NCBI RefSeq assembly: GCF_019431355.1 | Contig: NZ_CP080269.1 | Span: 4,521,001 to 4,585,000, forward strand | Direction: 5' to 3' | DNA length: 64,000 bases | From: Paenibacillus sp. R14(2021) | GTDB taxonomy: Bacteria; Bacillota; Bacilli; Paenibacillales; Paenibacillaceae | Shown here: positions 42,290 to 51,142 of the stretch, in pieces | Layout of the letters: each line of letters begins with the position of its first letter | How positions within the stretch are numbered: position 1 is the stretch's first letter | Notes under the pieces: generated by a model | Databases searched by the model: none | What the model was told of the DNA's origin: nothing | What the model saw: only the letters and a program-made list of their open reading frames with translations | Position numbers and translations under genes: made by a program

Positions 42290-42877
42290 ATGAGTGAGGG
42301 ATCGGATCGCAAGCTGATTTTCATATTTACAGGACCGGACGGCTCCGGGCGCAAAACCGTTGCAGACAGCGTCGGCACAACGCTCGGCATTTCCAAAGTC
42401 ATTTCGTACGCGACGCGCAGGCCGAGGCCGGGCGAGGCAAACGGCCAAGATTATCATTTTATAACCCAGGAGCTGTACGAACAGCTCGACCGCACGGGCG
42501 ATTTCATCGAAAGCGTCGTCATCAACGGCAACCGCTATGGGCTTCGCGGCAAGGATATCGAGCAGAGCCTGCGGCAGGGAGGCAGCATCTACCTCATTCT
42601 CAATCCCGAAGGTGCGCACCTGCTCAAGGAACTGTACGGCGACCAGGTCGTCCGGCTGTTTATCTATGCGGACCGGCGAACCGTTCAGGAGCGCCAGCAG
42701 GAAGCGGGTATCGATGCGGATATCGTGAGATCCAATATGGGTCAGTATGAAACCGCGATCGCTTATCAGCAGCACTGCGAGCACGCTTTCGAGAATTACG
42801 ATCTCGCGCATACAGTGTTCGATATCTCAAACACGCTGGAGAATTATCTGCAGCGGAATTTGGTAGAACGCGATTAG
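42290..42877 (+). CDS. Guanylate-kinase-like protein
   Basis: Product of 195 aa. A P-loop FTGPDGSGRKTVAD is followed by the guanylate-kinase GMP-binding region SYATRRPRPGEANGQDYHFI, then FIESVVINGNRYGLRGKDIE and GSIYLILNPEGAHLLKELYG. The fold is that of GMP kinases, but the P-loop (DGSGRKT) and the C-terminal half differ from housekeeping Gmk, and the usual remA-gmk-rpoZ neighbourhood is absent. It is probably a paralogue with altered role. ATG 42290 has AGGGAGG ahead; the frame is open further upstream but lacks a site. Confidence 0.8.
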   Translation: MSEGSDRKLIFIFTGPDGSGRKTVADSVGTTLGISKVISYATRRPRPGEANGQDYHFITQELYEQLDRTGDFIESVVINGNRYGLRGKDIEQSLRQGGSIYLILNPEGAHLLKELYGDQVVRLFIYADRRTVQERQQEAGIDADIVRSNMGQYETAIAYQQHCEHAFENYDLAHTVFDISNTLENYLQRNLVERD

Positions 42878-43072
42878 CGCATCGGCTTCAACTTACGGCA
42901 AGATGTGGTCCCCATTATCTCTCCCGCAATTCTGACCGGGTTTCCGTAAACTATTCGCGAGGAAATTAAACTATCCAGACCGTAGGCTGCCGTTCGTGCC
43001 GGCAGCCTCGATCTGGTGATTATTCAATTATTCAACTATTGTCCCCCGAAAGCTTAACGCCCGCCCGCGCAG

Positions 43073-43126
43073 TCTACAACTGTATATTCACGGTCTAATA
43101 CTTTATTTTCTCAAGACAGCTGTAGA
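43073..43126. repeat. Inverted repeat in the gap before tyrS
   Basis: TCTACAACTGT (43073-43083) is complementary to ACAGCTGTAGA (43116-43126) except for one position. The loop is 32 bases. Together with a GGCTGCCG/CGGCAGCC hairpin near 42986-43008 it occupies the 456-base gap after the kinase-like gene; neither has a T run. Function is unclear. Confidence 0.4.
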
Positions 43127-43147
43127 TCAGTGATTTCCATGCTGCAG

Positions 43148-43176
43148 TTGACACCTGTTCGTAAATATGTTAAAAA
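43148..43176 (+). promoter_or_regulatory. Probable tyrS promoter
   Basis: A consensus -35 TTGACA (43148-43153) is followed after 17 bases by TAAAAA (43171-43176), a weak -10. The leader to the start codon is about 150 bases and contains a terminator. Confidence 0.45.
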
Positions 43177-43260
43177 GTGTTCGATACATGATCATGGGAA
43201 ACTAGCAGCAATCGATTCATGGAGCCTAGAGAACTGTTCAATCAGCGCAGCACATGATGC

Positions 43261-43302
43261 CTCGTCCCGGTCTATGGAAGAAAGGGACGAGTCTTTTGTT
43301 TT
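43261..43302 (+). terminator. Leader terminator upstream of tyrS
   Basis: CTCGTCCC (43261-43268) pairs with GGGACGAG (43284-43291), followed by TCTTTTGTTTT. This is the form usual in T-box leaders, but no TGGNACCGCG T-box or specifier stem is visible, so control may be by a reduced or different attenuator. Confidence 0.75.
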
Positions 43303-43333
43303 GTGCCCGACAATAAAATTGAGGTGAGTTGCG

Positions 43334-44626
43334 ATGACGACAACGACATCCGGCGGCAATGCCGTTCGGGACGTATTGGAAGAACTGGAATACCGCGGAC
43401 TTCTGCACCAAGTGACGAATCGGGAGAATTTGAGCAAGAAGCTGGCTTCGGATCGGGTCGTCCTTTATTGCGGCTTCGACCCTACTGCCGACAGCCTTCA
43501 TATCGGGAGCCTGCTGCCGATTCTAACCTTGGTCCGCTTCCAGCAGGCCGGCCATCAGTCCATTGCGCTCGTCGGCGGAGGGACAGGCCTCATCGGCGAT
43601 CCAAGCGGTCGTTCCAATGAACGCTCCCTGAACGGACCGGAAACCGTCGCGGCATGGACGGAGAGCTTGAAGCGCCAGCTCTCGCGCTTCCTGGACTTTG
43701 AAGCGCCGGAGAATCCAGCTCGGCTGATCAGCAACTATGACTGGCTCGCGCCGATGGACATCATTGCGTTCCTGCGAGATGTGGGCAAGAACTTCACGGT
43801 CAATTATATGCTGGCCAAGGATTCTGTGGATTCGCGCCTTGCGAACGGCATATCGTTCACGGAGTTCAGCTACATGATTCTTCAATCGTATGACTTCCAT
43901 CAGCTGCACCAAGCATTCGGCTGCTCGCTGCAGATCGGCGGCAGCGATCAATGGGGGAACATCACGGCAGGACTCGACCTCATTGCCAAAATGGGCGGCG
44001 GCGAAGCGTACGGCATGACAATGCCGCTCGTGACGAAGAGCGACGGCAAGAAGTTCGGCAAGTCGGAGTCCGGCGCTGTCTGGCTGGACCGGAACAAGAC
44101 GACCGCGTACCAGTTCTATCAGTTCTGGCTCAATACCGACGATGCCGACGCTATCCGGTTCCTCAAGTATTTCACGTTCCTCTCCCGGGAGGAAATCGAG
44201 GAGCTGGCTGCTCAGCTGGAAGCGAGCCCAGAGAAACGCGCGGCCCAGAAGACGCTGGCCCGCGAAGTGACTCGTATCGTGCACGGACCGGAAGCGGTGG
44301 AGAGCGCGGAGAAAATCACTCAGTCGCTCTTCTCCGGCGAAGTATCCTCGCTAAGCGAGAGCGATCTGCTCGAGGCGATGCTGGATATGTCGAGCGCCGT
44401 CGTGACGGACGAAGAAGGCGTCCTGCTGATCGACCTGCTCGTTGCGGCCAACTTGGCTCCGTCCAAGCGGCAGGCGAGACAGGATATCGAGAGCGGCGCG
44501 GTTTACGTCAATGACGTCAAGCAAGCGGGCATCGATACCGTGATTGGCCGCGACCAGCGGCTGCACGGCAAGTACTTGATTCTTCGCCGCGGCAAGAAGA
44601 ACTACTCGGGCGTACGATTCGAGTAG
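43334..44626 (+). CDS. tyrS: Tyrosyl-tRNA synthetase
   Basis: Product of 430 aa, normal for TyrRS. The class I signature HIGS lies at 56-59, inside GFDPTADSLHIGSLLPILTL. Tyrosine-binding elements ALVGGGTGLIGDPSGRSNER, SYMILQSYDFHQLHQAFG and IGGSDQWGNITAG follow, and the KMSKS-equivalent KFGKS is at 240-244. A C-terminal S4 RNA-binding domain (SKRQARQDIESGAVYVNDVK) completes it. It charges tRNA-Tyr in the cytosol. ATG 43334 is preceded by GAGGTGAG. A leader terminator suggests attenuation control. A bidirectional terminator closes the gene. Confidence 0.97.
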   Translation: MTTTTSGGNAVRDVLEELEYRGLLHQVTNRENLSKKLASDRVVLYCGFDPTADSLHIGSLLPILTLVRFQQAGHQSIALVGGGTGLIGDPSGRSNERSLNGPETVAAWTESLKRQLSRFLDFEAPENPARLISNYDWLAPMDIIAFLRDVGKNFTVNYMLAKDSVDSRLANGISFTEFSYMILQSYDFHQLHQAFGCSLQIGGSDQWGNITAGLDLIAKMGGGEAYGMTMPLVTKSDGKKFGKSESGAVWLDRNKTTAYQFYQFWLNTDDADAIRFLKYFTFLSREEIEELAAQLEASPEKRAAQKTLAREVTRIVHGPEAVESAEKITQSLFSGEVSSLSESDLLEAMLDMSSAVVTDEEGVLLIDLLVAANLAPSKRQARQDIESGAVYVNDVKQAGIDTVIGRDQRLHGKYLILRRGKKNYSGVRFE

Positions 44627-44636
44627 CGATATGATG

Positions 44637-44674
44637 AAGGGACCCCTCAGCCATGTGCTAAGGGGTCCCTTTTG
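44637..44674. terminator. Terminator between tyrS and the convergent AraC gene
   Basis: AAGGGACCCCT (44637-44647) pairs with AGGGGTCCCTT (44661-44671) and is followed by TTT; it can act in both directions. Confidence 0.87.
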
Positions 44675-44689
44675 CTGTACACCGCATCG

Positions 44690-45556
44690 TCAGCCCATCT
44701 GGGACCGGTAGACCGTCGGCGACGTATCGGTGAACTTCTTGAACAGGCGGGAGAAATAAAAGGTGTCGGTGTAGCCCAGCAGGCCTGCGATTTCAATTAC
44801 CGTCTTATCCGTGCCGAGCAGCAGCTTCTTGGCTTCCGCCACCTTCAGCCGGTGGACGAATTCTCCGAGCGGGTAACCGGTGTAGTCGTGAACGATCCGG
44901 CGCAGCGTGGGAACGGAGATATGCCGCCGTGCAGCAACTTCGGCGCTGTCGAGCTTGCCGTAGACGCCGCAGGTCAGATCGTCCAGCAGCTGATGAACGA
45001 ACAGCGCGCGGCTGCTTGTTTCCGGCTGCTGGAATCGAAGCGCCATGTCGAACAGCAGCGATTCCAGCGTGAGAGCGGCGCGGTCCTGATTGGCGGGAAC
45101 GGCGCTGTCGAGCAGCCGGAAGATGAGCTCGATTTTGCTGAAGAAGCTCTCGTCGGCACCGACGGACTTGACGATCTGCGGCTGCTCGTACCAGCTCGCC
45201 AGCCACTCCTGCACGCGCTCGCCTTCCAGCGTGAAATAGTATTCGTCCCAGAATCCGCCGGCTTCCGGCCCGTATTGAAACACCTCGCCGGGGAAGAGAC
45301 AGAACAGCGACCCCGCTTCGACGGTCTGGCGGATGCCGTCTCCAGCTTGGTAATATCCACGTCCCGCGCCGATGTAAACGAAGGCCCAATATTCGAAGAC
45401 GGCGTCCGACCGCTGCAGCGTTCTGCCCGGTAAATGCCCGGCATTCCGAATGAGGAGCGACTGTACGAGCAGCTTCTTCGAATCGATCAAATGATCGTAC
45501 AGCCTGATCGGCAGCGGGCTGATCATATAATCCATGTAAGTTGACAAGATGTGCAT
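44690..45556 (-). CDS. AraC-family transcriptional regulator
   Basis: Product of 288 aa. The N-terminal cupin-like sensor (FEYWAFVYIGAGRGYYQAGD, FCLFPGEVFQYGPEAGGFWD) is followed by two AraC helix-turn-helix units: SAEVAARRHISVPTLRRIVH and VIEIAGLLGYTDTFYFSRLF, then the family end KKFTDTSPTVYRSQMG. It is transcribed divergently from the Gfo/Idh-isomerase operon that starts 107 bases away and probably activates it in response to a sugar. The exact start is open: GGGAG lies one base before ATG 45556 and better suits TTG 45547. Confidence 0.9.
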   Translation of the reverse strand: MHILSTYMDYMISPLPIRLYDHLIDSKKLLVQSLLIRNAGHLPGRTLQRSDAVFEYWAFVYIGAGRGYYQAGDGIRQTVEAGSLFCLFPGEVFQYGPEAGGFWDEYYFTLEGERVQEWLASWYEQPQIVKSVGADESFFSKIELIFRLLDSAVPANQDRAALTLESLLFDMALRFQQPETSSRALFVHQLLDDLTCGVYGKLDSAEVAARRHISVPTLRRIVHDYTGYPLGEFVHRLKVAEAKKLLLGTDKTVIEIAGLLGYTDTFYFSRLFKKFTDTSPTVYRSQMG

Positions 45557-45662
45557 TCTCCCATCGGATTCGGCGTGGTATGGTAAGGGCAGATTTAATT
45601 ACGATAGTCATGCAAGTCTATTATAACGGGCAGCTGGCCGAAGAGGAAGGAAGCGGTTTAAC

Positions 45663-46733
45663 GTGACAGTGGCAGGTAAACGATTGAACATTGGCGTAAT
45701 TGGCGCCGGATCGATATCCGGTCTGCATTTGGAGGCGTACCGGGCATGCCCGGATGCGGTGATAACGGCAATCTGTGATCTGAACGAGGAGCGGGCCAAG
45801 GCGGCTGCGGCCAAATACGGCGCGCCGAGCAGCTATACGGATTACCGCGAGCTGCTGCGCAATCCCGAGATCGATGCCGTCAGCATCTGTACGTGGAACA
45901 ACACGCATGCGGAAATCGCCATCGCCGCGCTCGAAGCGGGCAAGCATGTCCTGTGCGAGAAACCGCTCTGCAAGACGGTCGAGGATGCCGAGCGCGTGCA
46001 GGCTGCGGTTGAACGTTCGGGCAAGGTGCTGCAGGTCGGATTCGTTCGCCGCTATGCCAGCAGCATCGATGTGCTGAAGCGGTTCATCGATGCGGGCGAG
46101 CTGGGGGAGATCTACTATGCGAAGGCATCCTGCCTGCGCAGACTCGGCAACCCCGGCGGCTGGTTCTCGGACAAGGAGCGCTCCGGCGGCGGTCCGCTGA
46201 TCGACCTTGGTGTTCATATTATCGATCTATGCTGGTACATGATGGGCAGACCGAAGGTGAAGTCCGTCAGCGGCAACACTTACCGCAAGCTCGGCAACCG
46301 GTCGCAGATCGAGAACCTTTCCTTCTACAAAGCGGCTGACTACAATTCGGAACGCAACGACGTGGAAGACATGGCGAATGCCGTCATTCGATTCGAGAAC
46401 GGCGCTTCGCTGATGGTGGACGTCAGCTTTACGCTGCATGCGGCGAAGGATGAGCTGTCCGTGAAGCTGTACGGCGATCAGGGCGGCGCGGAGATCGAGC
46501 CTGCGCTCGTGATCATGTCGGAGAAGCATAATACGATCGTGAACATGACGCCCCAGGTAGATCATGCCAGCTTCGATATGACGGATGCGTTCGGACGGGA
46601 GATCACGCATTTCGTGAACAGCAGTCTGGGCCGCTGCGAGACGCTTAGTCCCGTTCAGGATGGCGTGGAGGTTACGCGCATGCTGTGCGCCGTATATGAG
46701 TCGGCAGCCACGGGCAAAGAAATTCATTTTTAA
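45663..46733 (+). CDS. Gfo/Idh/MocA-family NAD(P)-dependent oxidoreductase
   Basis: Product of 356 aa. The Rossmann loop is GVIGAGSISGLHLEAY near residue 11. EAGKHVLCEKPLCKTVEDAE contains the EKP motif, with RSGKVLQVGFVRRYASSIDV and GGGPLIDLGVHIIDLCWYMM (catalytic D...H) later. The family oxidises or reduces sugars, inositols and their derivatives. GTG 45663 is preceded by GAGGAAGGAAG. First gene of an operon with two sugar-isomerase-like proteins; together they look like a pathway for an inositol or rare-sugar substrate (inference). Confidence 0.93.
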   Translation: MTVAGKRLNIGVIGAGSISGLHLEAYRACPDAVITAICDLNEERAKAAAAKYGAPSSYTDYRELLRNPEIDAVSICTWNNTHAEIAIAALEAGKHVLCEKPLCKTVEDAERVQAAVERSGKVLQVGFVRRYASSIDVLKRFIDAGELGEIYYAKASCLRRLGNPGGWFSDKERSGGGPLIDLGVHIIDLCWYMMGRPKVKSVSGNTYRKLGNRSQIENLSFYKAADYNSERNDVEDMANAVIRFENGASLMVDVSFTLHAAKDELSVKLYGDQGGAEIEPALVIMSEKHNTIVNMTPQVDHASFDMTDAFGREITHFVNSSLGRCETLSPVQDGVEVTRMLCAVYESAATGKEIHF

Positions 46734-46829
46734 GTCTAGGAAGAGACAGCGCTGCGCAGACGAAGAGAGCAGATACGTCCGTATCCGCTCAAGGCACGCG
46801 GGTCATTCAATATAGAGAGGTTGATGGAG

Positions 46830-47711
46830 ATGACGATTGCATTGCGGAACAAAATCGGTGTCATTGTCGATAGCTTTGGCATCGGCGTGCGCGAGGGCTT
46901 GCTGAAAGCGAAAGAGGTCGGCGCGGAGGGCGTGCAGATCTATGCGGTGTCGGGCGAGATGGATCCGGCCAACTTGAACGCGGCGGCTAGACGGGAGCTG
47001 CGGGAGCGGATCAGCGGACTAGGACTCGAGATTTCGGCGCTGTGCGGCGATCTGGGCGGCCACGGCTTCCAGGATGCGGCGGCGAATGCGGCCAAAGTCG
47101 AGAAATCCAAACGGATTCTCGACCTTGCGGTCGAACTCGGCACGCCGATCGTAACGACGCATATCGGCATCGTGCCGGATGACCAGAATAGCGAGATCTA
47201 TGCGGCGATGCAGGGCGCCTGCGAGGAGCTTGGGCAATACGCGAAGAGCATGAACGCCTTCTTTGCGATCGAGACGGGACCAGAGCCTGCGGCTCACCTG
47301 AAGAGCTTCCTCGATACGCTGAGCACGAACGGCGTTTCCGTTAACTTCGATCCCGCCAACATGGTCATGGTGACGGGCGACGACCCGGTGCAGGGCGTCA
47401 TTACGCTGAAGGACTACATCGTGCATACGCATGTGAAGGACGGCCAAAGACTGCGCATCGTCGATCCGCGCCAAGTGTACGGCTTCCTCGGCTATCAGGG
47501 CATGTCGCATGAGCAAATCGCGGATATGGCATCGGGCGGTCCGGACTTTGCGGAGCTGCCGCTCGGCGAGGGCGGCGTGGATTTCGACGCGTATTTTGCT
47601 GCTCTGCAGTCGATTGGCTATACCGGGTACTTGACGATCGAGCGCGAAGTGGGCGATCAGCCGGAGCTGGACATTCGCAGAGCGGTTGAATTTATTAAAC
47701 GGTACCGCTAG
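46830..47711 (+). CDS. Sugar phosphate isomerase/epimerase-like protein (TIM barrel)
   Basis: Product of about 293 aa of the AP-endonuclease-2/xylose-isomerase-like barrel family. GLEISALCGDLGGHGFQDAA, GTPIVTTHIGIVPDD, FFAIETGPEPAAHLKSFLDT, VNFDPANMVMVTGDD, IVHTHVKDG and YLTIEREVGDQPELDI supply the usual glutamate, aspartate and histidine metal ligands. ATG 46830 has AGAGAGG nine bases ahead; TTG and ATG up to nine bases earlier are too close to it. It is followed after 25 bases by a second member of the same family. Confidence 0.9.
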   Translation: MTIALRNKIGVIVDSFGIGVREGLLKAKEVGAEGVQIYAVSGEMDPANLNAAARRELRERISGLGLEISALCGDLGGHGFQDAAANAAKVEKSKRILDLAVELGTPIVTTHIGIVPDDQNSEIYAAMQGACEELGQYAKSMNAFFAIETGPEPAAHLKSFLDTLSTNGVSVNFDPANMVMVTGDDPVQGVITLKDYIVHTHVKDGQRLRIVDPRQVYGFLGYQGMSHEQIADMASGGPDFAELPLGEGGVDFDAYFAALQSIGYTGYLTIEREVGDQPELDIRRAVEFIKRYR

Positions 47712-47736
47712 GATGCCGAAGGAGGATGTTGAACGC

Positions 47737-48576
47737 ATGAAGATCGCCGTCAGCGTGTGGAGCTGTCATCAATATTTGCAGGATGGCTCTTGGACCAATT
47801 CGGATTTTATCGATTATGCAGCAAGCGCGGGTGCGCAGGGCGTAGAGCTGCTGAGCATATTCTGGGATGCCGAGTCCGACGTGCCCGCTGTTCGCGAGGC
47901 GCTTGACCGGACAGGACTTAAGCTGGCCTGCTTCGGAGCTTGCAATGATTTTGCAAGACCCTCCGCGGGGGAACGTGCTGCAGCGCTGGCAGATATTAAG
48001 CTTGCCGTGGATGCCGCGGCCCTATTCGGGGCCGAGGTCGTTCGCGTATTCGCCGGCGATGCCAAGGAAGGCGTCAGCTACGAGCAGGGCAAAGTCTGGA
48101 TCGTAGAAGGACTGACGGAGGGGGCTGCTTACGCGCAAAGCCGCGGCGTGCTGCTCTGTCTGGAGAACCACGGCGTGTTTGCCGGCCGAAGCGCGCAGGT
48201 GAAGGAATTGATTGAGGAAGTCGGCTCGCCGGCGCTGCGCAGCACATTCGATATGGGCAATTTTCTGCTGGTGGACGATGTGCCGGATGCGGCTTTCCAA
48301 GAGCTTGCGACTTCTATTTCCCATGTGCATGCGAAGGATTTCAAATTGATTGAAGGCGAGGACGGCTATCGCTCGCTTGGCGGCAAGACGTACGTCGGCA
48401 AAGCGCCGACCGAAGGCGATGCCGGCGTAGCCGGCTTGGTCGCAAAGCTGGACGGAATCGGATACACGGGCTGGATGAGCGTGGAGTATGAAGGGCAGGA
48501 AGAGCAGAAGGCAGGCACGGCCAAAGCGATTAAGCTGCTTCAGGGAACCGTTCACCGTTTGCAGGAGCTTGTCTAG
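47737..48576 (+). CDS. Sugar phosphate isomerase/epimerase-like protein (TIM barrel), second copy
   Basis: Product of 279 aa starting MKIAVSVWSCHQYLQDGSWT. The barrel motifs LKLACFGACNDFARPS, EVVRVFAGDAKEGVSYEQGK, VLLCLENHGVFAGRSAQVKE, LRSTFDMGNFLLVDDVPDA, HVHAKDFKLI and GWMSVEYEGQEEQK hold the metal-binding Glu, Asp and His. AAGGAGG lies ten bases before ATG 47737. It is the third gene of the operon controlled by the divergent AraC gene. It is only distantly related to the first isomerase-like gene, so the two probably act on successive intermediates. Confidence 0.9.
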   Translation: MKIAVSVWSCHQYLQDGSWTNSDFIDYAASAGAQGVELLSIFWDAESDVPAVREALDRTGLKLACFGACNDFARPSAGERAAALADIKLAVDAAALFGAEVVRVFAGDAKEGVSYEQGKVWIVEGLTEGAAYAQSRGVLLCLENHGVFAGRSAQVKELIEEVGSPALRSTFDMGNFLLVDDVPDAAFQELATSISHVHAKDFKLIEGEDGYRSLGGKTYVGKAPTEGDAGVAGLVAKLDGIGYTGWMSVEYEGQEEQKAGTAKAIKLLQGTVHRLQELV

Positions 48577-48684
48577 CGCTGGATTGCGGCAAGAAACAAC
48601 GATGGTAGCAGGTACGGGGCTCAGCGATGAGCATGACCTTAGCACGAACCGTATCGGCAATTGAATACAGCAAAGCTGCGAGGT

Positions 48685-48748
48685 CCGCTGGGGCCGGCAT
48701 TGAAGCCAAGAGGGCTGCAATGTCCGTTTCCCGGCGGATTTTTTTTTT
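48685..48748 (+). terminator. Terminator after the isomerase operon
   Basis: CCGCTGGG (48685-48692) can pair with CCCGGCGG (48730-48737) over a long loop, followed by a run of ten T residues. Confidence 0.5.
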
Positions 48749-48828
48749 CGCAACCTTTCATGGTAAGCTTCGTCCATTGGTATAGAAGGTCGAAGACCCA
48801 AGTACGGTTTCGCAAAGGAGGAAATATA

Positions 48829-50292
48829 GTGGCTTATCGGGCAAAATCACTTCTGATCGACGCGCTTGCCGCCATTATGCTTCCGGCCGTAAGTCTCACG
48901 TATGCAGCCGCAGCTTCTGACGTATCTACAATGCAGCAGGCAGTCGCGAATCATGCGGTGGAGCTCTCTTCAGGTGCTCATTCTTCACTGGAGGCCGATG
49001 GCACTGCATTCAAACAAATTGTAGCCGGCGACTATTACTCGGCTGCGCTGCGAGCAGACGGGACCGTCTGGACATGGGGCCGCAATTTATGGGGCGAGCT
49101 CGGCGTGCTGGCGCATAATACGGTCACCAGCATCGCTGCGCCTGTCCGGCTGACGGGCCTGTCGGAAATGACCGCGATTGCTTCGAACGGGACTGGCGCC
49201 CAGGTGGGACGCAAAGCTGACGGGACGGTGTGGGAGTGGGGCTCGATCGCCGGACTGAAGGCGACCATCCGGAACTCCGTGCTGCCGGTGCAGGTGGCAG
49301 GCTTGTCGGGCGTAAAGGCAGCCGCCATGCTGAGCGGTACGGGCTTGGCGCTGAAGAGTGACGGCACGATGGCCGCTTGGACGCATACCGGTCAAGGCGG
49401 GGACGTGAAGATCGTCCAAGTGGACGACAGCCGCAAATGGGCAAGTCTCCAGTCGGATGGCAGCGCGGTCTATGCTTTGGATAACAGCGGCAGCGTCTGG
49501 CTGTTCGACGAGCGGCGGGAACAAGACCGCTTCATCTTGCTTCCGCCTGTTCGGCTGACCGGACTTCCGGAGATGAAACAGCTCTCCTTCAGCGACAGCT
49601 CCGTCGAGCTTTACGGCGTGGACAAGCTCGGCGCAGCATGGAAATGGAACAGGCAGAGCAAGCCGGTTCGCGTCTTTCCGAAGCTGAAGGTAAAGGAAAT
49701 TCATGCCGGCGGCTACGACGTGCTCATTACCGAGCAAGGCGAGGTATGGGCGCTTGGGAAAGGCCCGAACGGCAAGGCTGGCAAAGTAGAGGGGCTGCGG
49801 GATATCGTATCCGCTGCGTCCGGCGGCCATCACAATCTGGCGCTGGACTCGAAAGGGCGAATATGGGGATGGGGCAGCGATAATTGGCATCAGACCGGCC
49901 AAGTTCGTCCAGCCGGCGACGGCATGGTTTATCGACCGCTTCCCATTCAACCGGCGATTACCGTATATGTGAACGGGAAGCTGTTTACGTCCGCTTTTCC
50001 GGCCCGGATGGATAATCTCTCGATCTCGGTTCCGCTTCGGAATATCCTAGGCGCACTTGGAGGCAGTCTGTCCACGTCAAGCGATTATACGATGACGATT
50101 CAGTATAAAGCGATCCATGTCAAATGGCTTGGCGATGGAGCCGCGGAAATCAACGGCAAGCGGGTGGAGCTTCCCGCGGTCATGCCGGGCTTCTCCGGTG
50201 TTATGATGGTGCCGGTTGCGCTGCTGAAGCAGATGGGTATCGCCGCCGCATGGGATGCGAAGCGGGGAGAGCTGCGCTTGACCGCTGTTTGA
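48829..50292 (+). CDS. Secreted RCC1-repeat protein with copper-amine-oxidase-like C-terminal domain
   Basis: Product of 487 aa from GTG 48829 (AAGGAGGAAATATA ahead). A signal peptide ends near SLTYAAAAS. Residues about 65-395 contain RCC1-type beta-propeller repeats, each with a phrase like SAALRADGTVWTWGRNLWGE, QVGRKADGTVWEWGS and NLALDSKGRIWGWGSDNWHQ. The last 100 residues (ITVYVNGKLF, SVPLRNILGALGGSL, EINGKRVELPAVM, MVPVALLKQMGIAAAWDAKR) form the Cu-amine-oxidase N-terminal-like domain common on Paenibacillaceae surface proteins. It is likely an extracellular ligand-binding or structural protein, with no enzyme part visible. Confidence 0.88.
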   Translation: MAYRAKSLLIDALAAIMLPAVSLTYAAAASDVSTMQQAVANHAVELSSGAHSSLEADGTAFKQIVAGDYYSAALRADGTVWTWGRNLWGELGVLAHNTVTSIAAPVRLTGLSEMTAIASNGTGAQVGRKADGTVWEWGSIAGLKATIRNSVLPVQVAGLSGVKAAAMLSGTGLALKSDGTMAAWTHTGQGGDVKIVQVDDSRKWASLQSDGSAVYALDNSGSVWLFDERREQDRFILLPPVRLTGLPEMKQLSFSDSSVELYGVDKLGAAWKWNRQSKPVRVFPKLKVKEIHAGGYDVLITEQGEVWALGKGPNGKAGKVEGLRDIVSAASGGHHNLALDSKGRIWGWGSDNWHQTGQVRPAGDGMVYRPLPIQPAITVYVNGKLFTSAFPARMDNLSISVPLRNILGALGGSLSTSSDYTMTIQYKAIHVKWLGDGAAEINGKRVELPAVMPGFSGVMMVPVALLKQMGIAAAWDAKRGELRLTAV

Positions 50293-50541
50293 GACTGCGG
50301 GGCTTGAGGGCTGTCCGTGCGAATCAGAAGGCAAGGAGACGGGTGGTTATGACCCGGTTCCTTGTCTTCTTTGCGCGATCTGTGCGGATAACATGCTCAT
50401 GGGGGCCAGTCATGAAGCAATTGTGACAAAGGCATGGACGCTTGCGGGCAGGCATAACGATAATAGAGGTTAAACAGTGTTCAAATGGCCGTTGATTGTT
50501 TAAAATAAGATTGTATCCAATTCAAATACGAGGTGATCGTG

Positions 50542-51045
50542 ATGAACGTTTACGACTTCACGGTAAAGACGTCCCGGGGCGAAGCAAAATCACTTGCCGA
50601 TTACCGCGGCCAAGTGCTGCTCATTGTAAATACGGCGACGGGGTGCGGGTTAGCCCCGCAGTTCAAGGAGCTGCAGCAATTGAGCGAGACGTACAAGGAT
50701 GCAGGCCTGACGGTGCTCGGCTTTCCGTGCAACCAGTTTCGGGAGCAGGAGCCTGTGAAAGACAGTGACATGCAGGAGGCTTGCCAAATCAATTTCGGCG
50801 TGACCTTCCCGTTGCTAGGCAAAATCAACGTCAATGGTCCGGATGCGGACCCGCTGTATAAGTATTTGAAGAAGGAAGCTTCGGGCTTCCTCGGCTCGTC
50901 CATCAAGTGGAACTTCACTAAATTTCTCGTGAATACAGAAGGCCATGTCGTGAAGCGCTTCTCGCCGGCGACCAAACCTTTGAAATTCGAAGCGTATATC
51001 CGCAAGCTGCTTGCTGACGTGAAGACGGGAACGCCGGTCGTGTAA
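50542..51045 (+). CDS. Glutathione peroxidase-family thiol peroxidase
   Basis: Product of 167 aa: LLIVNTATGCGLAPQF with the peroxidatic cysteine C35, TVLGFPCNQFREQEP with the second cysteine, and IKWNFTKFLVNTEGHVVKRF with the catalytic Trp/Asn. Bacterial members reduce hydroperoxides with thioredoxin rather than glutathione. The cysteine replaces the selenocysteine of animal enzymes. GAGGTG stands close before ATG 50542; the frame is open from GTG 50533. Monocistronic, with a terminator at 51073-51118. No clear PerR operator was found upstream. Confidence 0.95.
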   Translation: MNVYDFTVKTSRGEAKSLADYRGQVLLIVNTATGCGLAPQFKELQQLSETYKDAGLTVLGFPCNQFREQEPVKDSDMQEACQINFGVTFPLLGKINVNGPDADPLYKYLKKEASGFLGSSIKWNFTKFLVNTEGHVVKRFSPATKPLKFEAYIRKLLADVKTGTPVV

Positions 51046-51072
51046 ACGAAAGCCGAGCTTTCATCGGAATAG

Positions 51073-51118
51073 AAAAAACCAGTGTGCACAGTTCAACCGT
51101 GGCACTGGTTTTTTTTTT
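51073..51118. terminator. Terminator shared by the peroxidase and fdhD genes
   Basis: AAAAAACCAGTG (51073-51084) pairs with CACTGGTTTTTT (51103-51114), with T runs on either strand's 3' side. Confidence 0.9.
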
Positions 51119-51142
51119 GTGTTGGCTTTATTGCCCCACTCT

